NCBI GenBank assembly: GCA_033398695.1
Contig: CM065802.1
Location: forward strand, 166,527,965-166,591,964
DNA from: Orobanche coerulescens
Lineage: Eukaryota; Streptophyta; Magnoliopsida; Lamiales; Orobanchaceae
Direction of reading: 5' to 3'
Length of the DNA: 64,000 nucleotides
The notes under the pieces were generated by a model. The model was given only the letters and a program-made list of their open reading frames with translations, ran no database searches and was not told the DNA's origin. The position numbers were made by a program, and so were the translations under genes. Below are positions 22,322 through 35,116 of the stretch, piece by piece (position 1 is the first letter of the stretch; every line of letters starts with the position of its first letter).

Positions 22322-25215
22322 ATGTCGCGCTGTTTGCGGGTTGGTAGTTGGAATTTAGGTACCTTATCGGGTAAGCTTTTGGAGCTTGTGGATGTTTTGG
22401 GTAAGAGAAGGGTTGATGTGGCTTGTATTCAGGAGACTAGGTGGAAGGGGGCGCAGTCCAGGGAGGTGAACGGTTATAAATTGTGGTATTCAGGCCTTGC
22501 TAACTCGAGCAATGGTGTGGGCATTCTTTTGTCTAAGGAGCTTAAGGACAACATCGTGGAAGTGAAGAGGTGTAATGATAGGATTATGTCCGTTAGAGTG
22601 GTGGTTGGGGAGAAGGTGGTTAATGTGGTTTGTGCGTATGCCCCACATGTTGGTTTGGTTGTGCTTGATAAGGAAGCTTTTTGGGTCTGTTTAGATGAGT
22701 TGGTTGGGTGTATTCCGGACGATCAATTTATTATTTTGGGGGGCGATTTCAATGGGCACATTGGTGAGGGGGTGGATGGTTATCATAGTGCGCATGGGGG
22801 TTTCAGCTTCGGAGTTAGGAATGCAGGAGGTTCCGCACTGCTGGAGTTTGCCACTGCGCATGAGTTGGTAATTGCTAACTCGCTTTTCGAAGAGAGCCGA
22901 GCACCTCATCACCTTCAAGAGTGGGGGCACAACACACAAATTGACTACCTTTTTTGCGCAACATGATTCTAGGGTGTGCGTGACTGCAAGGTGTTCCGGA
23001 GCGAGGCATGTGCTTCTCAACACCGGCTGCTGGCTATGGATTTATCCATGGGAGGTCATGTTGTTAGCAGGGTTAGAGAAGCTAGACCTAGGATTCTCTG
23101 GAAGGATCTGAAGGGTGAGAAGACGACAGTACTCAAGGAGTCTCTGACCCGCGAAGGAGGTTTTTTGCGTACGGGTGATGCTAACCTTATGTGGACCAGC
23201 ATGGCCAATTCTATTAGGAGAGTGGGCGAGAAGGTGGTAGGGGTTTCTTCGGGCAGGTCTAGTGGACCTAGGGAGGCTTGGTGGTGGAATGAGGAGGTCC
23301 AAAACAAGGTTAAGTCAAAACAAGCGCTATTTAAGGAGCTTTTGTCGGTTAGTGCTGGGGAGGAGAGAATCTTGAAGATTGTAGCATATAAGGTGGCGAA
23401 AAGAGAGGCTAAGAAGGCAGTGGCTAAGGCTAAAGGTGAGGCTTACGAGGAGATGTACAAGCGCCTAGACACCAAACAAGGAGCGAATGCTATTTTTAAA
23501 CTAGCGAAAGCTAGGGAAAGAGGGCGGCGCGACCTGGGTCCCGTTAAGTTTATTAAGGATGATTTGGGCCAAGTGTTAGTGAACGAAGTGGCTATTAAGG
23601 AGCGGTGGAATAGGTATTTTTTCGAACTTTTCAATGAGGCTAGAGGTAGTGACTCGGTGGTGCAAGGAGTTAGTCTATCTTCTGCTCGTTCGTTTAGTTC
23701 CTGTGAGAGCATCAGCAAGGAGGAAGTAAAGGGTGCCCTAATGAATATAGGTAGAGCTAAGGCTGTAGGTCCGGATCAGATCCCTATTGAGGTGTGGCTT
23801 TGTCTGGGGGAAGTCAGAGTTCAGTGGCTAGTAGAGCTATTCAACATCCTCCTCAGAGGTTCTAAGATGCCGACAGAGTGGAGGCATAGTACTGTCGTGC
23901 CTTTTTTCAAGAACAAAGGCGATGCTCAGAGTTGTAGTAACTATAGGGGTATTAAACTCCTCAGTCATACTATGAAACTTTGGGAAAGAGTGGTGGAATG
24001 CAGGGTTAGAAGAGAAGTTGAGATCTCAGAGAACCAATTTGGCTTCATGCCGAGGAGGTCCACGACTGAGACCATTCATATCGTCAGACGCCTTATGGAG
24101 AAGTTTAGAGAGCGGCGTAAGGACCTCCATATGGTGTTCATAGATCTAGAGAAGGCTTATGATAGCATTCCGCGCGATGTTATTTGGAGGAGCCTAGTAG
24201 AGAGGAGGGTGTGGTTGTCGTTCATTAGGGCGATCCAAGACATGTACTCCCAAGCTAGGACGTGCGTTAGGACCCCAGTTGGTGACACCCAGTATTTTCC
24301 GGTTGAGATAGGTCTACACCAGGGGTCGGCGCTAAGCCCTCTTCTCTTCGCTCTAATCCTTGACGTCATTTCGCGAGGGATTCAAGATGGCATCCCGTGG
24401 TGCATGCCTCTTGCTGACGACATTGTGTTAGTGGCGGAGTCGAGGAGGGAGGTGAACTCGAAGTTGGAGCTTTGGAGGGCTAAGTTAGAATCCCAGGGCT
24501 TGCGTGTGAGCCGGTCTAAGACCGAGTATCTCTGGTGTAACTTTAGTGGTGAGGCCAACGAGGAAGATGTTGAGGTAATGATTGCGGATCAGATCGTACC
24601 CCGTACGGATAAGTTCAAGTATTTGGGTTCGATCATTCATAAGGAAGGTGAGTGTGAAGATGATGTCACGCATCGCATCAAGGTGGGGTGGCTAAGGTGG
24701 AGAGCAGCGACAGGAGTCCTGTGCAACAAGAAACTCCCTCTAAAGTTGAAGGGTAGATTCTATAGAGCGACAACCCGACCTGCAATGTTGTATGGCTCCG
24801 AATGTTGGGCGATGAAGAAGTCACTTGAGAGCAAGTTGGAAGTGGCTGAAATGAGAATGTTACGTTGGTCGTGTGGTCGCACAATGTTAGATAGAATCGC
24901 GAACGGGGTTTTTAGGAACGCGCTGGAAGTGGCGCCCATTTCAGCGGAAGTTAGGGAAGAGAGATTGGGATGGTTTGGCCACGTCCGCAGGAGGCAGGCT
25001 TCTGCTCCGGTGAGGAGGGTCTAGAGTTTATTGGTTGTCGGGGAGAGGAGGAGAGGCAGGCCGAGGAGGACATGGGAGGAGCAACTGAGATTAGATTTGA
25101 AGGCCTTAAACCTTTCCGAGACCATGACTGTTGATAGGTGCGCTTGGAGGCGCCAGATCAGAGTTGTGGATTCTTTTGTAGGGAGCGGTGTTGTAGTTGA
25201 GAGCCTCAGGGTTAT
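22322..25215 (+). pseudogene. RTE polyprotein: AP endonuclease + reverse transcriptase (broken, unit 2)
   Basis: The endonuclease frame runs 22322-22966 (motifs SWN, QET, YAP, GDFN, QIDY). Its end is scrambled between 22881 and 22985, where unit 1 reads through (actctg/ttcagaag in unit 1, actcg/ttcgaag here). The RT frame runs 22976-25024 with [42 protein letters not shown] and the WSCGRTMLDRI region, ending at TAG 25022-25024, where LINE-A has CGA. The last part (GRPRRTWEEQLRLDLKAL) continues in frame to the copia insertion, and the final codons lie at 34712-34738. Each unit is intact where the other is broken, which argues that at least some breaks are not real. Confidence 0.9.
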
Positions 25216-27186
25216 TGTTAGGAGTATGCCCTCGAATGCCACTCAGAGGTTGTTGAGTGAGGGCATTGTACTTGTAATTATGTAAACCATTTATATAAGG
25301 CAGATGAATGTTTCTTTATTTACTGGTAGTTACTGGCATTCCTAACTCGTAAATAAACATATAGAAACTAGTCCGTGTATTTGAGAGCAAAACGTTCCAC
25401 TCCTTATTGGATAAGGGGTCGCACCGGAAATGTTTATAGCTCAAATACTTAATCGTTCGCAAGTCGATGAAACTTGACTGGGCGTTAAGTTTATGTGAAG
25501 ACTTGTATGACGTGTTCTTTGACATGGAGAGTGCCTGTCGAACACTAATGGTTAGTGGGAGCACACGTTATAGGTATGCTTATTAGATTAGTATACTCGA
25601 ACCGACTCACCCTCGATTCGTCACACGGATTTCACTCCGGGACAATCAATGACGGAATCGAAAGGTTGTGATAGGTATTCGTGAACCTTCGACTTGAGGA
25701 TTTAGTAGGGATGTGCTTGTGACGTCAAGATTTTCATTAGAGTAGTTCGACTCGTAAACCGGAAGGCGGGGTCAACCTCGACGTGCATCTTGACGGCAAG
25801 TAGCAGTGTCCCATCGAATACCAAGATAGAATTCTTTCTCCGTTAGTGAACGGGTTATATATCCTATGCGGTTATTGCGATGAGATCATAAGTCTTTGGC
25901 CAAAGCATTGGAGCTAGCCGTATTAGATACACGAGAGCTCGATGATCTCGATTTGCATTAACGCATGCATAGCGTCAAGTACAGATAGGGTTTGACAGAC
26001 AGAGACCCTATAACATGATAGGTACATTTGAAAGAATTGTTTATACTTATACTGCTATACACGACAGAATGGTTCTAGAAAGATACCAATCATTCGTTCT
26101 CACGGTACAAAGTGTAGGCCACCAGGCTGGCTAGGTGGTGCTACTACTCTTTGGTTCCTCCCATTGCTGACTGAGACGGACCTACCGAGTCGCGCATTAG
26201 GATTGACGACGGAATGAATTAAGCTAATTCTCTCATTATGAATATTAGATATTGGATATCTAATTTGGGACATTGGATGTTTAAATCGATTTATCGGATA
26301 AATTGATTTACGGCTTAATGGATTAAATATATCACTGGGTGATTAATTTAATTCATGAATATAATTATTTCTTGGAGAAATTAGTTATGTTATTATGTAT
26401 TTGATATGATTAATTAATTAGATTAATTAATTAATATAAATACATCGGAACGGAATCAGAGTTTATCTGTTTGGACTCACGGGAGTCCGAAACGAACCGA
26501 ACTCTTCGATTCCCTTCTAGATGGCCGCCCCCCTTTCCACCAAGCTTCATCTTGTCTTTTGTCTCCATTTTTAAATGGAGGACAATGACTTGTGGGGTGA
26601 CCACTCATGTGAATGAGTTGTATGGTTTGGTTGAAAGTGTATAAAGAAAGAAAAGGAAGACTAATCAAACTTACTTGCTTCTTGGCATCATACGGTTCTA
26701 GTGGGATAGGAAAGAGAGAGAAAAGTTCTTTCTCAAAGTCTTCTTCTTCTTCATATGTTCTTGGTGATTCTTGGAGAAAAATCAAGAAATTAAAGAGAGA
26801 AAGTGAGTTATACACTTAGAGTGTTGTAATCACAAATCAATAGCTTCATCACCTAGCTCTAGCCGTATCCTTGGAGGATAGCAAGGTGATTGTCGTTCGA
26901 TCGTTTCTCCGGCGCGTGACAAGTAGAGACGCGGTGCTTTCGGCGTTGGATCGTTCAAGGGCTTGGAGCGGAATAGATTCGTAGAGATCAAGCAAAGCTT
27001 GCGGAATAACTCAAGAGAAGGTTATCCATTTAATCAACGGACTACGAGGGTATGTTTCTCGTATCTCTTGTATTTCGTTTTTGATATTCGTATATACGTA
27101 GCTCGATCGATCCTCGTAGGGATTGGATCGAATTAATTTTCGCTTTACCGCTCACGGGCCTTCGTTTTAGGCACCGAATCCCAACA
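25216..27186 (+). repeat. Copia copy B 5' LTR
   Basis: 1971 bp, TGTTAGGAG...CCCAACA. A short stretch at about 25978-26110 differs more than the rest (tttgacagacagagacc, aacatgataggtac), the only place where the four LTRs part clearly. Elsewhere differences sit mainly at CWG and CCG sites. Confidence 0.9.
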
Positions 27187-28833
27187 GTGGTATCGGAGAG
27201 TAGGTCTTGCGATCGTATATACGATATTAGCATTTGGAATGCTTGATTAGATGGTGAATGATTTGGAATCATTTTAGTCATAATCGTGGTATATATTTTT
27301 ACGTTCGTTGTAGTTATATTTTTCGTAAGTTTATGTCTAAATATAAATCTTAATTTCTTGGAAATATGATTTATATTGAAGATATGAATGTTGAAAAATA
27401 TTGATATTGATATCCGGTCGAAAATCGAGCTCAGAATCGTCGTCGGACGATTTTTTGGACAAAGGCGATTCTTTGCCAGGTGACTCGGCCGTGAACCGTG
27501 ACACGGGCCGTGTCGGCGATCCCGTGCCATCGCCAGCAGACCCGACCGTGTCGGGAGACACGGGCGTGCCGGCGGCGGTGCCGATCGTGATCGGCCATGC
27601 TGCATGTCTGCCGGCATCTGCCGGCGATGACTTCGGCCATGGCAGCCAATTTCGCCCGGCTCGATTTTTCGTGTATTCTTGAAAATTAATCTCCCGCATG
27701 TTAAATTGATTTAATATGATTAAAATGATTTATGGTATTTCATTTTATAAGGGAAATTTGATTAATTGGAATATTTATGGTCGTAGAATTATTTTGAACG
27801 TTATCATATTACCGATTGTGTGAATCGATTGGATCGGTTCGAATTGTTGATTGGATCAATGTATCTCTACGCTTTCCATTTATATAGTATTTATTGGATG
27901 AATGCTTTTGAATGGGGATGTGGTTCGTGGACTTAGATTTGAATCGTTCGTTTTATTCGATTGGGTTGTAAAGGCCGTTTTGAGCCTATTTATTTTACTA
28001 GAAATGTTTGTATCTAGGATGCAATTTTCAATGTAAAATTTATATGTAATGACGAAGACCGGAGGAAGATCCATTTCGAGAAGACGAAGATTCAAGACGA
28101 AGACTTGTAATTAGATTACGAAGTTTTTGTTTTCTAGTAACGGTCCATGAACCACATGTTGGTAGCAACTAGGTTGTGAATGGTTGTTTCATATTGTATG
28201 AATGCCACAAACGCGCTAATATGATTAATGTGCAAAGTGTAACGTTAATCGCGAAAATTCTCCCACTATAAATAATTAAGTTTATAAGGTTTCAAGGTTT
28301 TCCTTCCCTCCATCGAGTTTTCGGGAAATTGAAATCCAAACCGGATGTGCTATGCTTCCGAGTTATCGGGGTGGTCGTTCGGGGAGGACGGATAAATTAC
28401 CGGGAGTGCATTGGATGCCTTCGGTTGGAGCAAATTTTATCCCTAGAAACCTGATAGGTTGCCGGATAAGATTCAATTGTGAAACTGATTTGCGTCGATG
28501 GTATAAACTTAACTTGTTCACGAACCATAGAAATCGTATAGGTTGAGGGGAGTGAACAAGGGGAAAAAGAAGATCGAATCATCCATTAGATGGGTTGGTG
28601 TTGGACACTACTTTATGAAAATTAATAGACTAGAAACCTGTTCGGTTGCCCTCTATTAAGATTTATAAAGAACTCGATCACCACTATGAAGTAGAGCGAC
28701 GATACTTCCGGATATCACATGGGAGTGTGTTATTCCGATAAAAATAGTGGGAGCCGGTAACAAGAATAGAAAAGACCTTAATTCTATACTCAGAACATAA
28801 TATAACAAGTCACTAATTAATCTGTTATACTTA
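27187..28833 (+). other. Copia copy B leader with primer binding site
   Basis: Begins g-tggtatcggaga (27188-27199), matching the tRNA-iMet site except G for A at the eighth base and the last base. It carries a GC-rich island at 27410-27665 with repeated gacacgg/ccgtgtcg words. The rest is AT-rich and non-coding by eye. Such a 1.65-kb leader is long for copia. Confidence 0.65.
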
Positions 28834-29690
28834 ATGCAGACAAATCTCAATATGACAATGAATCCACTCGCAATTCTACTCGAAAAGAACACCTTAATGG
28901 GACCTAACTTTGTGGATTGGCTACGCAATCTGATGATTGTCCTCAGTATAGAGGCACTGGGATACGTCTTGGAGACGGACATTCCGGCGCCTCCTGTGCG
29001 GACCCGAGCCAATCAGGAAGAGATTGAAAACCACGAAAAGTAGGTTAAGGATGACGTGAAAGTCCGTGCTTATATGATGGCTTCCATGTCTAATGAGCTT
29101 CAGAGAGCTCATGAGAAAATGACTTCTGCTAGGCAGATTCTATCTCACTTAACCGAGCTTTACGGTGAGCACAGCAGAACTGCTAGATATGAGATATCCA
29201 AGCAACTGTTCGGTGCAAGGATGAAGGAAGGTGAGAAGGTTGGGGAACACGTCCTCAAAATGATATCCATGATCGAGAGATTGGAGGCTCTTGATTTGAA
29301 AATGTATACTTCTCTCCAAACCGACCTTATCCTACAGTCTCTCCCTGATTCCTTCTCACAGTTTGTTATGAACTTCAACTGCAATGAGATTGCATGTAAC
29401 TTAGCTGGGCTAATGAACAAACTGGTGACCGCTCAGTCTCAGATGAAGACCCCGCGGATGAAGGAGTGCACTTGTGATTTCTTCTCGACTTCTAAGTCTA
29501 AGAATAAGAAGAAAAAGACCAAGAAGCGGATGGACCACAAGCTAAGGACCTTAAGGGTAAGGGCAAGGCCCCGATGGTTCCAAAGAACAAGAAGAATAAG
29601 GATGCTTGTCTCAAGTGCGGTGAGTCGGGCCACTGGGCTAGAGACTGTCCGATTCTTCATGGCACTTCGTGCAGTAACTTTTAGTTTTGG
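28834..29690 (+). pseudogene. Copia gag, copy B (stop and frameshift)
   Basis: N-terminus MTMNPLAILLEKNTLMGPN at 28852 (an upstream in-frame ATG at 28834 is also possible). TAG at 29041 replaces the TGG seen in copy A, then the frame continues from 29044 through the UBN2-type region (residues such as GARMKEGEKVGEHVLKMIS) to about 29480. The CCHC knuckle C-x2-C-x4-H-x4-C is at 29607-29648 in another frame. Better preserved than copy A. Confidence 0.85.
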
Positions 29691-32600
29691 AAACAAATTG
29701 TTCTCCATTGTATTTTCTACTTCTGGATCTTGGATTCGTGCTAGTTCTCATATTTGTACCGTGAATCGGGATCTGGAACAAAGTAGGAAGCTTGGAGTGG
29801 AGAAGTCATGATCACGGATCGGTAGCGGGCATAGTGTCGAGGCAACCGACATAGGATCACTTCTTTTAGGTTTAGAATCCGGCTTTGTTTTGACTTTAGA
29901 AGATGTACTTGTTTTGCCCAAGGGGCACAAAAACATTGTATCCATTAGGTCATGGACCGAAAAGGCTTTTCATTTTTCATTGGTGATGGTTCTGCAAAAT
30001 TTATTTTAGAAATAAACTAGTGGGTACTGCTACATTGTTGAATGGATTGTATCATCTAAATCTCAAAGAACAAAGTAGTTGTGAATACTATGACTAGAAA
30101 ACGTGGTAGGGATGAAACCAATCAAGTTTTGAAATGGCATCTAAGACTTGGTCATGTTGGTCGACCAAGGTTTACAAGATGGAAAAAGATGGACTTATGG
30201 GTCCATTGGGATCGGATCCATTTCCTACTTGTGAATCTTGCCTTAAAGGCAAAATGACTAAGTCCCCTTCACAGGACTTTTGAAAGAGCCACGATAAACG
30301 GGATTAATCCATACCGACGTTTGTGGTGCTTTGGAAGCAAAGACGTGACGGATATCAATATTTCATTACATTTACAGATGATCATACTAGGTATGGTTAT
30401 GTATACTTAATGAAACATAAATCCGAGGCCTTTGAGAAATTCCAGGAATTCAAGGCCTAGTCGAAACAAACTGGTAATCAAATCAAAGCAATTCGTTCGC
30501 AACGAGTTCGCGAGTATATGATTACTGAGAAATACGAGTTCCTAAACGAACATTGAAAAGTTACACAACTAACACAACCAGGTACTCATCAGATAAATGG
30601 TGTGACAGAAATAAGGAAACTGACCATGTTGAACATGGTCCTTTCCATGCTAGGCTATCTTGACTTGCCGATTTACTGTGGGGGTATGCACTCGATCGCC
30701 GCGTATATCTTGAAGATATGTCCTTCTAAATCCGTTCCTAAAACTCCACATGAGATGTGGGAAGGAAGGAAACCAAGTCTTAATCATATTAGGATTTGGG
30801 GATGTCCCGCTTATGTCAAGAAGACTAAGGTGGAAAAGTTGGAAGCTAGGTCTGCGAAGGACGTTTCATTGATTCCCGTCTGGGACGATGGGATATCTAT
30901 TCTACATGCCCGAAGATCGAAGGATCATTTTTTCTTTTCAAGCACACTTCTGGAAGATGAGTTCATTCAGAAGGCGGAGCAGGTAGAAGTATTTCTTTAG
31001 AAGAATACAATGAAACTCCTCGGGAGACACCTGTGCAAGAAACTGGAACCGAACTTTCTGAAACACAAGTACAACCACCTCGTAGGTCTAGTAGGGTGTC
31101 TCATTTACCTGAGAGGTATGGGCTTGTGCACTTGGAGGAGCTGGGTCTCCATGAGGTTCCAAGTGATAGCCAAGAGACCGACCCGACGACCTATGACCAA
31201 GCGATGGTGGATGTAGACTCCGCGAAATGGTGTGAAGCTATGGAAGCTGAGATAGACTCGATGCATGTAAATCAGGTCTGGACTCTAGTAGACCGCCCCA
31301 AGGGCATAGTGCCCATTGGAAATAAGTGGATCTACAAGAGAAAGACTGATGGTGATGGCAAGGTTGACGCCTATAAGGCCAGGCTTGTGGCAAAGGGTTA
31401 TACCCAAAAGGAAGGGATCGATTACCACGATACCTTCTCGCCCGTAGCCATGATCAAGTCTATTCGCATGATGCTTGCTATAGCTGCCTACCACGATTAT
31501 GAGATATGGCAAATGGACGTAAAGACGGCTTTCCTTAATGGATTCCTCGAAGAGGAAATCTATATGGAGCAGCCTAAAGGCTTTGTGTCCGAAGTCGATA
31601 TTCAGAAAGTGTGCAAGCTTCAGCGTTCCATTTATGGACTGAAGCAAGCGTCGCGTAGTTGGAACCTTCGTTTTGACGAGGCGGTCAAAGAGTTTGACTT
31701 CGTGCAAAATGAAGAGGAACCTTGTGTATATAAGAAAGTTAGTGGGAGCAAGATCGCATTCTTAGTACTATATGTAGATGACATTCTACTAATAGGAAAT
31801 GATGTGGGAATGCTCATTACGTAAAAGCTTGGCTTTGAGTAATTTCTCCATGAAAGACTTGGGAGAAGCAACCTATATTCTTGGTATTCGGCTCTACTGG
31901 GATAGAGCGAAGAGAACAATAGGCCTTTCCCAAGCCCTCTATATAGATAAGATCTTAAAGCGATTTAAGATGGATGATTCTAAAGAGGGTTCCTACCGAT
32001 GCAACATGGAATAAAACTCACCTTGAAGATGTGTCCTCAAAGTGAGGAACAACGCAAGGAAATGAGTAATATACCATATGCTTCGGCGATGGGTAGCCTT
32101 ATGTATGCTATGTTGTGTACAAGACGACATCGCGCATGCTTTGTAAGCGTGGTGAGTAGGTTTCAGCAAATCCGTAGGGAACATTGGAGTCAGTAAGAAC
32201 GTTCTCAAGTACTTGAGAAGAACGAGAGATATGGTTCTTATGTATGGCGGTGGAGATTTGGATGTGGTGGGATTCACCGATTCGGACTTCCAAGGCGAAG
32301 GACGACTCGATGTCCACTGCTACATATTTACTCTTAATGGAGGAGCAGTATCTTGGCGTAGTGCCAAGCAAAGCGCGATCACGATTCCACTGTCAGCCGA
32401 GTATCAAGCGGCCTCGGAGGCTTCCAAGGAAGGGTTACGGATTAAGAAGTTTCTAGGAGAACTTCAAATGATACCATGTCTTGAAATTTTGTTCATTGTC
32501 TGCAGCAGCACGACGAGTCATGTGCCAAGGAGCCGAGGTTTCACAACGGCACCAAACATATTGAGAGGAAGTATCATCTCGTAAGAGAATTTGTTCGCAA

Positions 32601-32747
32601 GGGATACATTGTCCGCATAGAGTAGACTCGGCCGACAACGTCGCCGATCCACCGACCAAGCCACTATCTCAGACTAGCTTGGAGCGTCATCTGGAGAACA
32701 TGGGTATTAGATACCATAGTGTGTGGCATTGAGTGCAAGTAGGAGAT
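29691..32747 (+). pseudogene. Copia pol, copy B: protease, integrase, RT, RNase H
   Basis: Protease motif region at 29715-29760 (an LDS..ASSHIC arrangement one base out of frame). Integrase zinc region HLRLGH near 30138. The integrase core is more disturbed than in copy A (30430-30600). Then comes a clean 263-codon frame at 31033-31824 with NKWIYKRK, ARLVAKGYTQKEGID, QMDVKTAFLNG, SIYGLKQASRSW and YVDDILLIG, a complete copia RT palm. RNase H follows with WRSAKQSA and SAEYQAASEASKEG to about 32460, and the tail runs to the polypurine tract before 32748. The RT is the best-preserved catalytic domain in the window. Confidence 0.87.
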
Positions 32748-34711
32748 TGTTAGAGTATGCCCTCGAATGCCACTCAGAGGTTGTTGAGTGAGGGCATTGT
32801 ACTTGTAATTATGTAAACCATTTATATAAGGCAGATGAATGTTTCTTTATTTACCGGTAGTTACCGGCATTCCTAACTCGTAAATAAACATATAGAAACT
32901 AGTCCGTGTATTTGAGAGCAAAACGTTCCACTCCTTATTGGATAAGGGGGTCGGCACCGGAAATGTTTATAGCTCAAATACTTAATCGTTTGCAAGTCGA
33001 TGAAACTTGGTAGGCGTTAAGTTTATGTGAAGACTTGTATGACGTGTTCTTTGACATGGAGAGTGCCTGTCGAACACTAATGGTTAGTGGGAGCACACGT
33101 TATAGGTATGCTTATTAGATTAGTATACTCGAACCGACTCACCCTCGATTCGTCACACGGATTTCACTCGGGACAGTCAATGACGGAATCGAAAGGTTGT
33201 GATAGGTATTCGTGAACCTTCGACTTGAGGATTTAGTAGGGATGTGCTTGTGACGTCAAGATTTTCATTAGAGTAGTTCGACCCTGTAAACCGGAAGGCG
33301 GGGGTCAACCTCGACGTGCATCTTGACGGGCAAGTAGCAGGTCCTACTGAATACCAAGATAGAATTCTTTCTCCTGTTAGTGAACGGGTTATATATCCTA
33401 TGCGGTTATTGGCAGATGAGATCATAAGTCTTTGGCCAAAGCATTGGAGCTAGCTGTATTAGATACACGAGAGCTCGATGATCTCGATTTGCATTAACGC
33501 ATGCATAGCGTCAAGTACAGATAGGGTTTGACTGACCGTGACCCTATAACTTGATCGGGATATTTGAAAGAAGGGTTTATACGTATACTGGTATTCACGA
33601 CAGAATGGTTCTTGAATGATCCCAATCATTCGTTCTCAGTCGGGGTACAGTGTAGGCCACCAGGCTGGCTAGGTGGTGCTACTACTCTTTGGTTCCTCCC
33701 ATTCCGATCGAGACGGACCTACCGAGTCGCGCATTAGGATTGACGACGGAATGAATTAAGCTAATTCTCTCATTATGAATATTAGATATTGGATATCTAA
33801 TTTGGGACATTGGATGTTTAAATCGATTTATCGGATAAATTGATTTACGGCGTAATGGATTAAATATATCACCGGGTGATTAATTTAATTCATGAATATA
33901 ATTATTTCTTGGAGAAATTAGTTATGTTATTATGTATTTGATATGATTAATTAATTAGATTAATTAATTAATATAAATACATCTAACGGAATCGAGTTTA
34001 TCTGTTTGGACTCACGGAGTCCGAAACGAACCGAACTCTTCGATTCCCTTCTAGATGGCCGCCCTTTCCACCAAGCTTCATCTTGTCTTTTGTCTCCATT
34101 TTTAAATGGAGGACAATGACTTGTGGGGTGACCACTCATGTGAATGAGTTGTATGGTTTGGTTGAAAGTGTATAAAGAAAGAAAAGGAAGACTAATCAAA
34201 CTTACTTGCTTCTTGGCATCATACGGTTCTAGTGGGATAGGAAGAGAGAGAAAAGTTCTTTCTCAAAGTCTTCTTCTTCTTCATATGTTCTTGGTGATTC
34301 TTGGAGAAAAATCAAGAAATTAAAGAGAGAAAGTGAGTTATACACTTAGAGTGTTGTAATCACAAATCAATAGCTTCATCACCTAGCTCTAGCCGTATCC
34401 TTGGAGGATAGCAAGGTGATTGTCGTTCGGTCGTTTCTCCGGCGTGACAAGTAGAGACGGTGCTTTCGGCGTTGGATCGCTCAAGGGCTTGGAGCGGAAT
34501 AGATTCGTAGAGATCAAGCAAAGCTTGCGGAATAACTCAAGAGAAGGTTATCCATTTAATCAACGGACTACGAGGGTATGTTTCTCGTATCTCTTGTATT
34601 TCGTTTTTGATATTCGTATATACGTAGCTCGATCGATCCTCGTAGGGATTCGGATCGAATTAATTTTCGTTTATCGCTTCCGCACGCCCGTTTAGGCACC
34701 GAATCCCAACA
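32748..34711 (+). repeat. Copia copy B 3' LTR
   Basis: 1964 bp, ends CCCAACA at 34711, followed by aggttgtctcgg of the RTE. Confidence 0.9.
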
Positions 34712-35116
34712 AGGTTGTCTCGGTTAGATTTGACCTAGAGCATTGCATTTTTACTTTTATTGTATATTTTATCCTATTGTCTTTGCGTGTGGTGTATTTT
34801 TTGCAGGGAGCTGTGCGCAGAGCCAACCTATCTTTTGTTAGAGCAGCGTTCATCGGGAGTGAAGTAGCCAAATTCCGCTTAGGTAAGTCCCATGTGGATC
34901 AAGCCATGGTCTCAGGTATGGTCTCGAGCTTTTTCGAATCATATGTTTTCCTTTGTATTTATCACACAAGATTCTGATGTACACTAAGCTGGGGGTCTTC
35001 ACGGAAACAGCCTCCCTACCATAATAAGTAGGTGCATGGTCTGCGTACATCTTACCCTCCCCAGACCCTGCTCTGAGCGGGATATACTGGGTATGTTTGG
35101 TTTGGTTTGGTTTGGT
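34712..35116 (+). mobile_element. RTE 3' end, unit 2
   Basis: Last codons of the RTE protein, stop at about 34737, 3' untranslated region, and tttgg-repeat tail ending at the perfect right target duplication at 35117. Confidence 0.87.

Larger units (their letters stand above)
25216..34711 (+). mobile_element. Ty1/copia retrotransposon, copy B (unit 2)
   Basis: Same insertion site and structure as copy A. LTRs 25216-27186 and 32748-34711. The shared insertion point shows that copia was in place before the tandem duplication. Confidence 0.9.
21384..35116 (+). mobile_element. Full-length RTE-type LINE, unit 2, interrupted by copia
   Basis: Target duplication of 19 bp, ttaaaggctctctttcaga at 21365-21383 and 35117-35135, perfect in this unit. 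The body is 21384-25215 plus 34712-35116 (about 4.24 kb). The tail consists of four tttgg repeats before the duplication. Confidence 0.92.

Noticed and set aside
27401..27682. 93-codon plus-strand frame in the copia leader GC island
   Set aside because: Begins at TTG rather than ATG, is not open in copy A, and reflects GC-rich palindromic composition.
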